From Tanypteryx hageni (Eukaryota; Arthropoda; Insecta; Odonata; Petaluridae), in assembly GCA_028673005.1 (NCBI GenBank), contig CM054116.1, forward strand, positions 24,405,840-24,469,839: a stretch of 64,000 bases of DNA, read 5' to 3'. Shown here one piece after another: positions 1-11,900 of this stretch. A program made the position numbers and the translations under genes. Positions within the stretch are counted from its first letter, which is position 1, and each line of letters starts with the position of its first letter. The notes beneath the pieces are model-generated. The model made no database searches. It worked only from the letters and a program-made list of their open reading frames with translations, and was not told the DNA's origin.

Positions 1-887
1 TTGAAACTGTACAAGCCATTAAAAAACTACTTTTTGAGTATAGATAAATGCCCAAACATATTGAGAACCTTTTTTGAAAACACTAACTCTGAATTATGGC
101 TCCTTTTTATGCATGCACAGTCAACAACGTTCCATCAAGCTGTGTTAAAGATCGAGGGTCAGAGTATTTCTGTAATTGAAGCAACAAAGGAAATAAATCA
201 ACTAAAAACAATTTGGCTTTGAAACAAAGTACTCTGTTTCTTCCCCACTCCGTTCGTAATTTAATGGCGAAATTGCAAGAAAGTGGCTGCAGTGGTGTTG
301 ACGAAGATTATATGAAAACTACAGCTGCTGAATTCTATAAAATAAGCAAAGAATATTTGGAGCAGTGGACTGTGTTCTTTGAAGAATTAAAAATATTTGA
401 ATGGGCGAATTTAACTAAAATACCTAGGTGGGAAGAAATTCAAAGTGTAATGGATGAATTGATTGCAAAAGGATTTATTGATTCTAAACAAGACACAATA
501 GTATTTGATGAGTATTCACTTAATTCCAAATACATTACACCACAAAAAGTGACAGAATGGAACACTGGGAATGTTTCAACCGAAAATCGTTGGGTGGAAT
601 TGTTCAAACACTTTCACACCAATAATTTGAAACATACGAACTTTCTTATAATTATTGAATATATTTTATGTCTGCCCGGCACTAATGCACCCGTAGAAAG
701 GGTCTTTTCCCTTATGAATAAGTTATGGACAAGCGAAAAAACACAACTGAAAGTCCCAGTTCTCAAAGCGATGTTACTTACGAAAGTAAATTTTCAGAAA
801 TCGTGCCAAGAATTTCATTCGTATTTAAAATCAATGCCAAATATACTTAAGCAAATTTGTTCTTCAGAAAAATATAAGACCAAATAA
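1..887 (+). pseudogene. hAT transposase, C-terminal part, frameshifted
   Basis: Two overlapping reading frames give the C-terminal half of a hAT-superfamily transposase. Frame 1 (1-222) carries a YFLSIDKCP-type segment and is open at the window edge. About 10 bases before its stop the homology passes to a second frame (213-887), which ends with TAA. The second frame contains the hAT dimerisation region: LCLPGTNAPVERVFSLMNK at about residues 155-173, followed by a helix with LKAMLLTKVNF. The N-terminal zinc finger and first catalytic residues would lie left of the window. The frameshift makes the copy inactive. It sits in the SMC5 gene territory, presumably an intron. No terminal inverted repeat was found to its right, so the 3' end is not fixed. 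Confidence 0.8.
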
Positions 888-1207
888 ATGATTTATTTTC
901 AGGTGTTTTTTTGTATTTTCATTAATAAATAGAAACTATGAAAAAATATGCGTTTTTTTATTTAACTTAAATTTAATATACACATCTAATATGTATTGTT
1001 TTCGGTCAACGCGACGGGAACAAAGACAAAATCAAGAATGCTGATTCCACAATGCACACACACATGCCTTTCGATCGCTTTGTTTTTTCTGCGCGATAAG
1101 CCCATGTGAAAAATTAAAGAAAACAACTAAAAGATATTTAGACCTGAAAATTCAGTCTCCCTACACTATTACCTAAAAATTAGTAGATGTCCCGTTTTGA
1201 GAAAAAA
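888..1207. other. Non-coding DNA right of the hAT fragment
   Basis: AT-rich sequence without a coding exon. It probably includes the hAT 3' untranslated part, but no clear terminal repeat or 8-bp duplication was seen. Confidence 0.4.
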
Positions 1208-1396
1208 AAAAAATGGTCACGTTAAGTATAGGGGAAAGTATTGTATTCATGAAAAAAATCGACTTCCAGATTTCAACGGAAATACACATTTTGAGGTCCC
1301 CTGAACACGTTTTGATCATTTTCTCGATGATGTGTGTGTGTATATGTGATAGCTTTTTGTGGGTGCTCTAATTCAAAAACTATTAATCAGGTCAAC

Positions 1397-1627
1397 GTAA
1401 AATTTTATCAAAGGTGAAATACTCCTTTAGCCAAAACAACTAGAGGGCTACAAAACCCAATGCATTTCGCCCACAAGGTGAGCATCGTCAGGGGTAAAAC
1501 CTGTTTCAACAGTGACTGGGAGCCAACTAGTAGTTTGTAGCCCTCTAGTTGTTTTGGCTAAAGGAGTATTTCACCTTTGTTATTTTGGCCAAAGTTATTG
1601 AGCTACTATCTATTAGTAAAATTTTAT
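1397..1627. mobile_element. Penelope-like foldback insertion 1 with 12-bp target duplication
   Basis: The insert (1409-1615) is bounded by the perfect direct repeat GTAAAATTTTAT at 1397-1408 and 1616-1627. It begins with a 46-bp arm (1409-1454) that recurs as its perfect reverse complement at 1534-1579. Between the arms, on the minus strand, lies a hammerhead-ribozyme-like core. Inverted terminal segments and hammerhead motifs are known features of Penelope-like retroelements (pLTRs). No reverse transcriptase is present, so this is a short 5'-truncated or non-autonomous copy. The family assignment is inferred from structure. Confidence 0.7.
1454..1497 (-). ncRNA. Hammerhead-ribozyme-like core in Penelope-like insert 1
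   Basis: Read on the minus strand: CCC, then CUGACGA (fits CUGANGA), stem II GCUCAC/GUGGGC with a CUU loop (one G-U pair), then GAAA, the self-complementary UGCA as a minimal stem III, UU as the cleavage position, and GGG, which closes stem I with the opening CCC. Loopless palindromic stem III would favour a dimeric type I hammerhead. Function is inferred, not shown. Confidence 0.6.
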
Positions 1628-2114
1628 ATTTAACATTTTTATAAAAGTCACAAGAACTGATTAGTTTTTGGTAAAAATCGGTCAACCGGAAATGGGTGTT
1701 CACTCTTGTCACTTATCTGTTATTTTGAAATATTTGCTTTAATATTCTATAAATGTAAATGGTATCGGAATAAAAGTTGTAGGAAATTTAATTTTCTGCA
1801 ACCTTTGTTTGAAACATTTTTCCATATAATGCATTGTTTAAGAGATATCTTATATTTTTAGCTGCCACCACCACGCCACCTACCGACGACTATTGTTAAC
1901 AATTGACGCTTAAGTTACGTCTTAGTATTGCTCCTTTTCCTTTTCTTAATTGTTGCTTTGTGGCTATATCCAATATCAGAAGGCTATTGTTTGAATTTAT
2001 TTCTGTTCTTTGTCAAGTCTAAAATTTTCTCGCAGTTTCTTAAAATATTTATTATTATGTAAACTCATGGTGAATTTTTCACGGGTTTCCAACCGGGTTG
2101 TCTCGGAGATTTCT

Positions 2115-2155
2115 TCCGACGTTTCGGCGACTAGCTCTGTCGCCATCTTCAGGGA
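2115..2155 (-). ncRNA. Hammerhead-like core, left arm of palindrome
   Basis: On the minus strand: CUGAAGA, stem II GGCGAC/GUCGCC (six Watson-Crick pairs, loop AGAGCUA), GAAAC, GUC (a classic cleavage triplet), then GGA pairing with UCC before the core as stem I. ACGU between GAAA and C is self-complementary. Confidence 0.6.
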
Positions 2156-2196
2156 TCCCTGAAGATGGCGACAGAGCTAGTCGTCGAAACGTCGGA
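2156..2196 (+). ncRNA. Hammerhead-like core, right arm of palindrome
   Basis: Mirror copy of the left-arm motif: CUGAAGA at 2159-2165, stem II GGCGAC/GUCGUC (the one arm mismatch becomes a G-U pair, so the stem is kept), GAAA at 2186-2189, then CGUC and GGA. Confidence 0.6.
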
Positions 2197-2345
2197 AGAA
2201 ATCTCCGAGACAACCCGGTTGGAAACCCGTGAAAAATTCACCATGATGATTCAAATCTTTCTTCATTATGTAAACTATTTGGAATTTTTAGAAATATTAC
2301 AGATATGGAGAAAGCCATGAGGTGGCCACATCAGATTTTTTAATA

Positions 2346-3069
2346 GTATGTTAAATGCACACCTACATATGCATTAGTTGATTGTGTATGCAAATCTCAA
2401 GACTATAATAAATAAACATTGTTATTATTATTCTTGTTATTTACGCATTTTCCTTTTTTAACAAAATAACTACTATGAAAATATATGGGGGGAGCACAAT
2501 TTTATATTCTTGCTTTGGGTGAAAAATTGCCTTATTTACTAAATAATATTTTTTATCTAGCAATATCTGTTAAAATATCTAGCGTTAAAATGGGACCCCT
2601 TATTAAATATTTCTCAATTCAAATAAATTCTTTTTTAATGCTGTTTTTGATCTTTTCTCGGAGGCATTTCTAAGACTGAATTTTTAATGCTGAAACATTA
2701 ACCCTAAAAACCTAATTTTAACTTGATTTTCACTCATGTGCTGCCTAAAAATATCCAGGTAACTACCGATTTCACTTTAATCCAGTCCTCCAAAGCATTG
2801 GCAATTTCCAATGTGGCCCACCAACCAGAAAAGGTAACCCCCCAACCCTGGTCTACACCATCTAATGATGAATAAAAAATTCTACTTTGTTTTATAACAC
2901 TGACCACTCGCTACATTAAATTTTATCTTAACTGTCTTCATTGGATGTTTTCATGAGTATAAAATATGGTTAGTAATAACGCCAAAGGCAGGTTAAGTAA
3001 TTAAATTTCCTATCGCTTTGTCAGAAAACGCTTCATCTTTAAACTCGAATAAATTCCGACCATACTTAC
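2346..3069. other. SMC5 intron sequence, left part
   Basis: Between SMC5 exon 3 and the repeats to the left. About 2770-2840 resembles internal hAT-MITE text also seen near 7500-7590 (GGCAATTTCCAATGTGGCCC). No SMC5 exon was found here, so exon 4 probably lies outside the window. Confidence 0.5.
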
Positions 3070-3222
3070 TTCTTTCTGCGTACAGGAAAACCCACCAATG
3101 CTCCATGACGATTTATTGTCTCGAAAGATGGTTCTCGATACCATGTAGTTTCTACCACCTGGATTGAAGAGTTCAATATCAATTGTAGCTTTCTCGGCAT
3201 TATAGCGGATATATTCGCTAAC
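3070..3222 (-). CDS. SMC5: SMC5 coding exon 3
   Basis: 51 codons in phase 0 between an AAAG acceptor and a GTAAGT donor. Encodes VSEYIRYNAEKATIDIELF and later TQKE, matching the SMC5 stretch after Walker A. The intron before it is only 73 bases. Confidence 0.9.
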
Positions 3223-4048
3223 CTTTAATTAAAAACCATAGAATTAGAAAGGTGACCAGCATATCAGTACAATCTGAAAAAACTTGAATACTTACACTGG
3301 AAGCTCTTCCCACAACTCTTGGCTTTCCAGCAAGACCTAGACACATAGCACACATAAGCGACGATTTGCCAGTTCCATTTGGTCCAGTTATTAAATTCAG
3401 TTGGTTTTTTGGAAATACGGTCAATTCGTGAAACGTACTGCAAATGTTAGTAAATTAGTCCATATTTATAAGTAAATAATTCCACATGATGAAGTATTTA
3501 CAATGATTGTGCCAAAATACAACTCATACTTAAGTTGCAAACTTAATTTTTTTTAATGCAAACAATGGCATTAAATTTTAATTTATGGCGACTATTGTTG
3601 CTATTTAAGTTTTACGCCAAAGAAATATAAATTACATATTTGTTTTGAAACTGTCACTTTGACGTCATTCGTAAGACCCGACCATAAAAATATAATATCC
3701 TCAGTTTCCTAAAAAAATGTTTTCCTACTTATTTAAGGTTTCAAGCTTTTGAAAATGTTTCAATTATCAACCTTTATGCTGTTCACATATAGATCAGTAC
3801 ATTATGAGGTAAAATTGAATAAGGATTTATATTAACAGTAAAAGGTTTAAGAGTAATGGTTTCATTGAACATATAACAAAACGGAATCATATGTTAAACA
3901 TGGCAACAGGTACAACAAAAAGCTTAAGTATTAAAACAATAAAATTCTCGTTCATTGTCGAATAGTAGTAAATTATTTTCCACAAGATTTCTAGTCCAAT
4001 TACTTACACGAAGCTTTTTAAATGGATTTTTACGATGCTTCCTTCCAT
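3070..4048 (-). CDS. SMC5: SMC5, N-terminal three coding exons (partial gene)
   Basis: Structural maintenance of chromosomes 5, the ATPase arm of the nuclear SMC5/6 complex used in homologous-recombination repair and replication-fork stability. Exons join in order 4048-4008, 3437-3296 and 3222-3070 (minus strand), giving 112 residues with matching phases (2/1, then 0/0) and GT-AG borders. The predicted protein starts MEGSIVKIHLKSF, then the N-terminal ABC half with Walker A GPNGTGKSS at residues 32-40, the family-typical CLGLAGKP just after it, GRAS, and a third exon with IDIELF and SRTIFRDNKSSW matching the known SMC5 beta-strand region. The long coiled coils, hinge and Walker B are absent because the gene continues left of base 1. 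The ATG is chosen because it gives the short lead typical of SMC5. It is head-to-head with ARMC6. Confidence 0.92.
3296..3437 (-). CDS. SMC5: SMC5 coding exon 2 (Walker A)
   Basis: Starts after a TTTGCAG acceptor and ends before GTAAGT. Holds the P-loop GPNGTGKSS and CLGLAGKP. The first base completes the split Val codon from exon 1. Confidence 0.93.
4008..4048 (-). CDS. SMC5: SMC5 coding exon 1
   Basis: Encodes MEGSIVKIHLKSF plus two bases of a Val codon and ends at a consensus GTAAGT donor (4007-4002). The GSIV-I-L-F pattern is the usual first beta-strand of SMC5. The exon is only 41 bases. Confidence 0.88.
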
Positions 4049-5882
4049 TGCGCCAAATTGTCACGAGATCACGTGACCAAAAACACTCGTTGATAAACAC
4101 TACAGTGCTACCGTGCTACAGCGCTACAGTCATTTATCTTAAATTCCCTTACGCCCTTATGCAGAATTTTTCACTCGTGTTAAAGAAGCTTTTCGCCCGA
4201 TGGAAATACTATAAATTCATAGAAACACGCATTTCATTTGGCAGTAGCTTATATTTTTAGGTTGCAGTTTAATTTATATTATCTTTTAGAAATGTAATCA
4301 TATTCAAGAATTTAAGTTCGTATAATTTAGCTGTGAAGAGTATTGTCATAGGCAGATTTTATCCGAGGACAATAATAAAAGTTTCATTTTCATTAATAAC
4401 AATTACTTCCAAGACATTTTTTAATTGGCTTTTTCTACAACAATCATTAGGTAAATACATAGTAGTGAGGTTGCATATGATCGAGTGCTAACAAAGCTGT
4501 CTAAATGTTATCTCGGGCAACGAGATCCAGGAATTCATGGTACCTGGTCTCCAGCTGCCAGACAAAATAATTGTCAGAAAAACAATAAAATACTCGTTCT
4601 TAGCTGCATAGTATGAGCCTCGGTGACATTTCTGTGATTTTCCTAAATATAATTCACACAACCAACGCTTGAACCTCAGTACCACTCTCATACTTCTTTA
4701 AGTGTGTCAACGGATAAAAGTTTCCACATTGACCCCAATATCAGCATAAGAATACTTTTATCGGTAAAGGTGAATAATAAAATCAGAATTTACTATGCAA
4801 ACAAAACCCTGTATTAAAGGTTTTAATTGAGGAAGTATGTTTTATGTCTACTTCATAATTCGTCCTGGATTATAATTTATCAGAGGAACTTACTTATCAT
4901 GACATTTAAAAAACTGGCTCCTAATTCTTTGCCTAAAATCGAGCAACAATATTTCCATTTCTGCGTGAATGAAATGTTAAGTTGTAATACAAATTAGTCA
5001 TCACGTAGAAACAGAACACAAGACAAAACCTCAAATTCCAATGTTGTTATTAATGTCTTTCCGTAGAGAATAAGGGGATACCTAAATATGTCTAACACCT
5101 ACACAGGAGATACGAACTCTAATAACCTTGAGCCCCATACTGAACCCACACTCTTGAATAAATATTCCAAATTTGTCCATGCCTATTTTTTTATTAAATA
5201 ACATTATTAGACTATTATGTTAAGTAAGTTCAAATTTTCGATATTTTGTCGTGTTTAATTACGGTAATAAATTTTTAAGCCCAAAAAATTTGCAGTGGTC
5301 GTAATTATATTCCAAGTAATAATATTTAAACCTGAGCCAAAGAGCAGCATCATCTGTCCATCCATTCTAAAATTTCATGATTTTATTGTATTTGAGTAAA
5401 AATTCAGAGCACTAGTATTTTTTAGAATACAATTTTTTGTTGTATTGTCACACTACCTTATGGATTTTAGGAAACATTTTTTTGCTTTTACTGATTACGA
5501 AAATAATGCATACTATATTTGAGAGAAATTCACGTAGCTTTACTTCTAAAGCTTAATTACTTTTAATATCTTAAATCGATAATATTTATTATACTTGATC
5601 AGAAATTTCATAATAACGGTTGGCAGCAACGAGTAGGGTACACTACTCCGCGACTCGGCTTCATGGCTTCATTGTCAGTGATTGGGAGCACTAACAGCTG
5701 TTGAGTAGGTGAGTCGCTGAAGCACATAATTTTAGGCATCACATAGACTGTAAGACTGATAGAATTCTTTTAACTAATATATATCCATTTAACTATTTAT
5801 TTTATTTCTTATTTAATTGTGATGACATTTCAGTTGTGGGCTTTTTCCGGAGCATTACCGTTTTACTGTTACGTGAGGAATA
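4049..5882. promoter_or_regulatory. SMC5-ARMC6 head-to-head intergenic region
   Basis: 1.8 kb between two divergent start codons, without a credible coding exon. Near the SMC5 start, 4110-4132 carries three GTGCTAC-like units. A TTTCAG at 5829-5834 could be the acceptor of a 5' UTR intron of ARMC6. Promoter function is inferred from the gene arrangement; no specific factor site is claimed. Confidence 0.5.
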
Positions 5883-5999
5883 ATGGTTCTTGTAATATCT
5901 CAAGAAACTTTTGATAATGCCGTTGAGGAAAACATAAATGAATTTTCAATGAACCATCAAGAAGCAATCGAAGATGCAATTAGTCAATTTAAAGCACAG
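5883..5999 (+). CDS. ARMC6: ARMC6 exon 1
   Basis: 39 codons, phase 0, ending ...SQFKAQ before the donor GTAATT. Contains the conserved SQETFDNAVEENINEF segment. Confidence 0.93.
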
Positions 6000-8900
6000 G
6001 TAATTTATCATTACTTCTTAAAAATAAAATTTTCATTTTATTTTAAATGGATTTTTGTGTTTATTGGTACAATGCAATTTCAACATGATTTTACACGTCA
6101 CTTGTATTGATATTTTTCTAATGATCCATTTTTACGGCTATTACCACAAAACCTGCCAAAATTAAAAATTTTGATATCGTAATAATTTGGCAGTTTCTAG
6201 CACTTTTGGAATTTAAATTTCTTTTGAATCGATTATAATAATTAATCTCGATGGAAATTTTTTGCCAATACAGTTGTGGCAGGCTATAAATACTCTCACA
6301 TTATCAAAGAAGTTTTTCGCTCAACATTGACATGAAATGGGAAAATTATCATAAGAAAATTACCAAATCAAAGTTGATCCAGTATTAATGACGTAATGCC
6401 TAACGTTAAAATAACAGCCCATTTCTGCCTTCATCCATGGTATATGGTATCATTTATGTTTGTCATGTAAATATTTTTTTTAGATTTTACCCACAAAAAT
6501 TAAGAAGAAATTTTTATCTACGAGATATGAAACCACTTTCAGAATCTGTTGTTGTTAAATTTAATATGCGTACTCGTTGAAAGCGTGGATGGATGAATAA
6601 ATGTTAAATAGATCATGTGAGATTGCCCTTTTTTCCCTCACAAGTATGTGGTTATATAATGTGTATTGTAATTGGGTGCAAAAGTACCCGTATTATTTTC
6701 TTAAATAAATAAATAGTTGTGCACACATTTTCAGTCTGCGTTTGAATAATATATATTCATATCATAATTCTCAGCTATATAGAATTAGTTCGATTCGAGT
6801 TAGTGGAAAAGAATTTTATACCATTTCTATTGTATTATTTATAATATTTTTATTTTTAGAGAACATTTTGAAATGATGCATTGAATTATAACCACTTTTA
6901 ATGAATTTAGATTTATAAGAAATTTATTTTAATTAGGCCATGAAGGTCTTTTACAATGGATATATCAACAATAACATAAGTGAACACAGCCATAGCTTTA
7001 ACATGAAGCCATACATTCCAACCACTCCCATACCAAGGACAATGAATGAGGTAAATCCCAACTTTGTGTTAAACTGGAAATTTAGATATTACAGAAAAAA
7101 TATATAAACATACATCCAGGTTCACTATGTATTCAAGATATCAAGTTCCTGATGTTTATTGTTACAATCCTGAATTAGTTTAAAATTTCCCAATTTTTTG
7201 CTTTATTTCTTTTTTATATATTCTAAGAGTTTATGACTTAGTAGGGTGTTCGTTGACTTTCAGTCACTGTCATTGTAAGTTCCCCTGAAGATGCCCGCTT
7301 AGTGGGTAAAATGCATCGGGATTATTGTTAATTTTTTTATGGCTGAAGGAGTTTGTTACATTGATTAGAATTGAGCCATAAGTCAACAAAGCCACCAACC
7401 TTCAAAACTTTAAATATTGAAATGTTAGCCATGAAAATCTTATTTAGACTTGATTTTAAATTATATGGCATCTCAGAATGTATAGAAAACTTCTGATTTA
7501 AACTCGAATCCAGCCTACCGAAGAATTGGCAACTTCTAATGCGGCCCGCCGGGTATTCACAACCACTGATGTGGCTCGCCATGTAGAAAAGTTTGGGCAC
7601 CACTGTTATATACAGAAAGACAAAAAGAAGCTCAGCGAATGGGAGGAAGTGCAAAAGTTAATTTGAAGCAATCATCTATGCATCAAACTTAAGTATTCCT
7701 TCTTATTTAAAACATTTTTAGATGGTACAGCATCTCATTGTGTGAATGATTAAAGGTAGGGAGATTCAGTCTATAAGCAGAAACATGTGCTACAGCCATC
7801 CAATGGGATGTTTGGGGATTGCATATGAGGGTGATCATACTGTGGATTGGTATTCCAGACTACTTCTTACCATAGAAATGTATAATGTTCTAAGTATATT
7901 TATTTTATTAAATTTGCTTATTTTGACAGGTGAATCCTAATGTTTTTATTGAGGTGTTTGTGATGAAGTCTATTTGGCATTTGAATAAGAGGTTAGAGTC
8001 AAACCAGACACCAAGATCATACTTGGGAGATTTCTGGGTAATACTGATGATGATTTTGATTACGGTGAATTGTATTTCTTCTACGGAAGACAGAAATAAG
8101 ATTACATTATGAAAATTTTAAAGAAAGGCCATTATTTGACAGCATAAATATTAGTGCAAACCATTCTGTGAAGTATTTGAATTTTGGGAGACTTTGCTAA
8201 AAATTTCTAAGTCATTGGTGAAGAGCAAGATTTGACATGGAGTATACTACATATGCCATTAATAATCATTATGATCAGTAGGGGACCAAAATGGGAGCCT
8301 TGGGAAAACACCAGAGGAAATAGGGATAGGATCTGAGATGGATGATCTTACCTTGACAATTTGAACTCTATCGGTTTGATAACCTTTTAGCAAATAAAAT
8401 TTTACCATGTGTGTGCAACATTTTATTGTTTTATAACAGTAGATAATCCACTCTGTCAAATGTGTTTGTTAAGTCTCTTTATATAGGATCCACTTGATAA
8501 TTTGACTCAAGATCATTTAATATAGTTCTGATAAACTATAAGATTGGAAGTTGTGAATCTCCATTATAAAGTTTTAAAGTGAGCATATATAGTATTAATG
8601 ATTAAATGCTCTACTATTTTATAAACAAGTAAGATACCCTTGCTAAAGCAAGAGATAAAAGCACATTTTCTTAAAAATTTTCAGTACATATTTTTCTTCA
8701 CATTTGGGGAGAGAAAACTCACACTGCTGGAATGTAGATCCTCACTAGACCTTCCCATCTATGAGAACTTCACTCCTCTAGCTTCATTGATTTGGCTACA
8801 ATACCATTTCAAATTTTCCGATTTTGAAGCCACCTAGCAGAAAATTATGAACTACCAGGAAAATCCAATTGGTCGAAAATTCATAGATTGATAAGAGCTA

Positions 8901-11900
8901 TCTAATTCAAGATGAATTTTCTAAATATCTCTTAAAATAAAAAAATTGATTGTCCACAGACAGCTCAAAAGTGAGAGCCAGTGGTTTCTGCTTATTATAA
9001 TCAAATTAGGAAATCATTATTTGATTCAATTAACTGGCTGATTCAGTCATCCAAAGGTTGTGTATTTGAGGCATGTTTAATAAGAAAATATTAAAATAAA
9101 TTAATATTTATTTCATAAATTATAGTATCATGGTTAGGTTAATTCTTGAGATACAATACAAAATATTTTACATATTAGTTTTAAATAAGTTGTCCAAAGT
9201 TGTTTGAATCATGCTCTCATTCTTGGTTTCTTCTAGGAAGAGCCAAAGCATGTCTGACTTCTTTAGAAGTAGATCCCGGTAAAGAGTGCACTTCTTAGCC
9301 TCTTCCTCTACATCTTCATCAACACTTGAATTGTTATTTAGGATGTCAACTACAATGTCATCTTCTGTCAATACAGGAGCTACAATGATGTCATCATCTA
9401 TTGAATTCCATGTGCTCAACTCTTCATCAATTTCCTCATCTTCAATTTTCACTTCGTGGTTCTGCTCGATATGAAGAAACCCTGCTTTTCTGAAGCGGTT
9501 AGCAACCCTTGTTGACTTGACTTGCTCCCAAGCCTTCTTCAGCATAGGAACTCTGTCTAGAAAGTTGATCTTTTTGGTTAATTCACCAGCTCTTTTTTCT
9601 CTGTCTTCCTCATCAATTATTATAATGATCATCTTCCTCATATCTCATTGATAGAAAGTCTTAAGAGTTTTAATGATCTCTTGATCTAATGGTTGAGTAA
9701 TTGGTTGTATCTGCTGGAAGAAAAACTAGTTGTATATTTTTGGTCAACAGTCTTGGATGAGCTGTACAATTGTTCGGAACCGATGCAACCTTCCTTGTTT
9801 TAGCAACAAGCTCCTTGTCCCACTCTGCTAAAAGCTGGAATATCTGGCTAGTCATCCATACATTTTTATTGTTTTATATTTATGCGATTGGTAGTGATGC
9901 ACCTTGAAAACCACATGGGGTTTTTGTTTTTCCTACAACTAGGAAATTGTTTTTGTCAGTGCAATTTACGTTACAGGTAACGAGAATGATTACATGATCT
10001 TTCTGCTTCTTTTCTCTTGAGTTGGAGCTATTTTTAATGCTAAGGAAGAATCGGTTAACAATCTGTAGTAAAGGCCTATCTTATCTGTACTGTAAATTTC
10101 ATCTGGCTTATATTCAAAATGTCTGGAAAAACTGACTTTATCCATTCCTCCACTGCTGGCTCATCAGCATCTTGCTTCTCTCTGTGAAACTTTTTGTATA
10201 CAATGTTATTCCTGCCATTCTATCTTAATAATCACCAGTCCATTGGCTTCAAGTCTTCTTTACTGAGGCGATCTGCAAATTCCATTACTTTTTCCATCAA
10301 TATTTCCCTACTGATTGGAGCATTTAGATGTCTGGCCTGGGAAAGCCACCATAACAGAGCCTGCTCAACACTGCCACTCTTGCCCTTGCACTTTCTCTTC
10401 CTATTATAATTCTGATTAGATGCTCCATAATTTTTAACTAGGTCTCCATTTTGCAGAAGCCTAAAAGGTGAAGTTTGTGAGATACTTACTCTTGCTGAGG
10501 CCTTTCTCTGAATGCATGAATTAGGAAGTTCATTTAGGGTTTAGGTGTAAGAGTGGCCTAACAAACCTCAACTTTGCCCAAATAAAGACATCTGTCCGTC
10601 TATATGTAGTACTAGTAAAAGGTGCTTGCATTCTGCAAGCATTTCAGATCACTTTGTTTACAGTCTTCACACAATTTCCCCCAGCATTCACTTTCACAGT
10701 GATTCTGATGAGCTCTTGTGTCATCCAAAGATGAATTGAAGCACTTTGTAAAAGATTATTTTGTGAAGACGCACACCAGCTATATTCAGCGCAACCACAC
10801 CAAACAAAAGTTCTCAAAAGAACAACCACCACATGATTGAATGGTATTTATATGAATAATATGTGCACCAAGAAGTGTGGTGGGCAATGCTCAACTACAC
10901 AGTAAGGAGGCAATGCTATGTTGCCTCCATTACAACTCTTACCGGCATGATGACTCCATAACCATCCGGAAAATCATATTTCGCAATTCCTAGTCCTTAT
11001 ATGATCTGTAAGGTATCAATTAAAAAATTTATTCAGGTAGAGAATATATTTACTACAAAAATGTCCATGACAGCACATATCTATGAGTTATAGTTTCTGA
11101 GATAAAAATTATTGAGCTGTAATGTAGAAATGGGGTCAAAACAACCCCTTAAAATATGAATTTTCCTATATGATATATGATAATATTATATCATAACATA
11201 ATATAGATCAGTGGTTTTCAACTGAAAGTTCATTGTGAACCGGTGTAATAACAGAAAGTTTACCACAGACTGGTGTATTATCTGAATAATCCACCAAGGA
11301 CCAGTAAAGTCAATTTTAAAACATCAATCATTACACTTTGTAAACTGAAAACACAAGCCTTTCATTAACCAGTGCTGCCCATTATAAAACTTTTATGAGA
11401 AAAATGGAATATCACGGACTGGCAGTTGAGAAATGCTGGTATAGATAACCAGGGGAGAGTAGGAGTGTGGGAGGGAGGAAGTTGAAGATAGAGCGAGTAA
11501 GAAGTAAGAGGAATTTGTAGGTAGGGTGGGAAGAGGCGTTAGTTGGTCATATCATGTATATTAGAATAAAGAGGAAATTTACAGCTTTAATCTCTTTGTT
11601 TTTACTAAGGTTATTATAGTCTATATGGAATAATATGAACTATGCTCTGCCCACTAGCTGATTGAAGGGATGGGGAGCCATAGCCAATAGAAAGAGGCGA
11701 TTCCTCCCAAGATCAGCATCACATTGCCGCTCGGTTGAGGAAAGCGAGTGGAAATGGATGAACACTTGTAGGGAAGAGAGGCATTGCCACAAGTCCCATT
11801 GCTCTTTAGAGGGTCTCTTCAAGAGTGTGAATTCTTTGTCAAAAATCCATCCAAATAAGACCCAGCAGCGGGTATGAAAACGATGCCATTTGGGTGAGAG

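Larger units (their letters stand above)
2054..2276. mobile_element. Penelope-like palindromic insertion 2 with 12-bp target duplication
   Basis: The perfect direct repeat ATTATGTAAACT lies at 2054-2065 and 2265-2276. Inside, 2066-2245 is a near-perfect 180-bp palindrome centred on GGATCC, with no spacer and one mismatch noticed, followed by a 19-bp tail (2246-2264). Each arm holds a hammerhead-like core, so the two are head-to-head. The structure fits two Penelope-like tails joined 5' to 5'. Confidence 0.75.
1208..2345 (+). repeat. Old interspersed repeat, interrupted twice (copy A)
   Basis: The pieces 1208-1396, 1628-2053 and 2277-2345 align in order with 34605-35118. Shared landmarks are a GGTCCCCTGAA block, TTTTTGTGGGTGCTCTAA, GAGTTTATTTCTGTTCTTT-like text and GGTGGCCACATCAGATTTTT. 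The gaps correspond exactly to the two Penelope-like insertions at 1397-1627 and 2054-2276, so the repeat is older than both. No coding frame is recognisable and the class is unknown. Confidence 0.7.

Noticed and set aside
3955..4260. 101-codon plus-strand open frame opposite SMC5 exon 1
   Set aside because: No domain or conserved motif; it overlaps the real exon antisense.
4488..4691. Minus-strand open frame as an extra SMC5 exon
   Set aside because: The phase-matched first exon at 4048-4008 already supplies the conserved N-terminus, and this frame has no SMC5 motif or needed splice sites.
9286..9474. Ser-rich plus-strand frame
   Set aside because: Antisense shadow of the acidic Tigger C-terminus.
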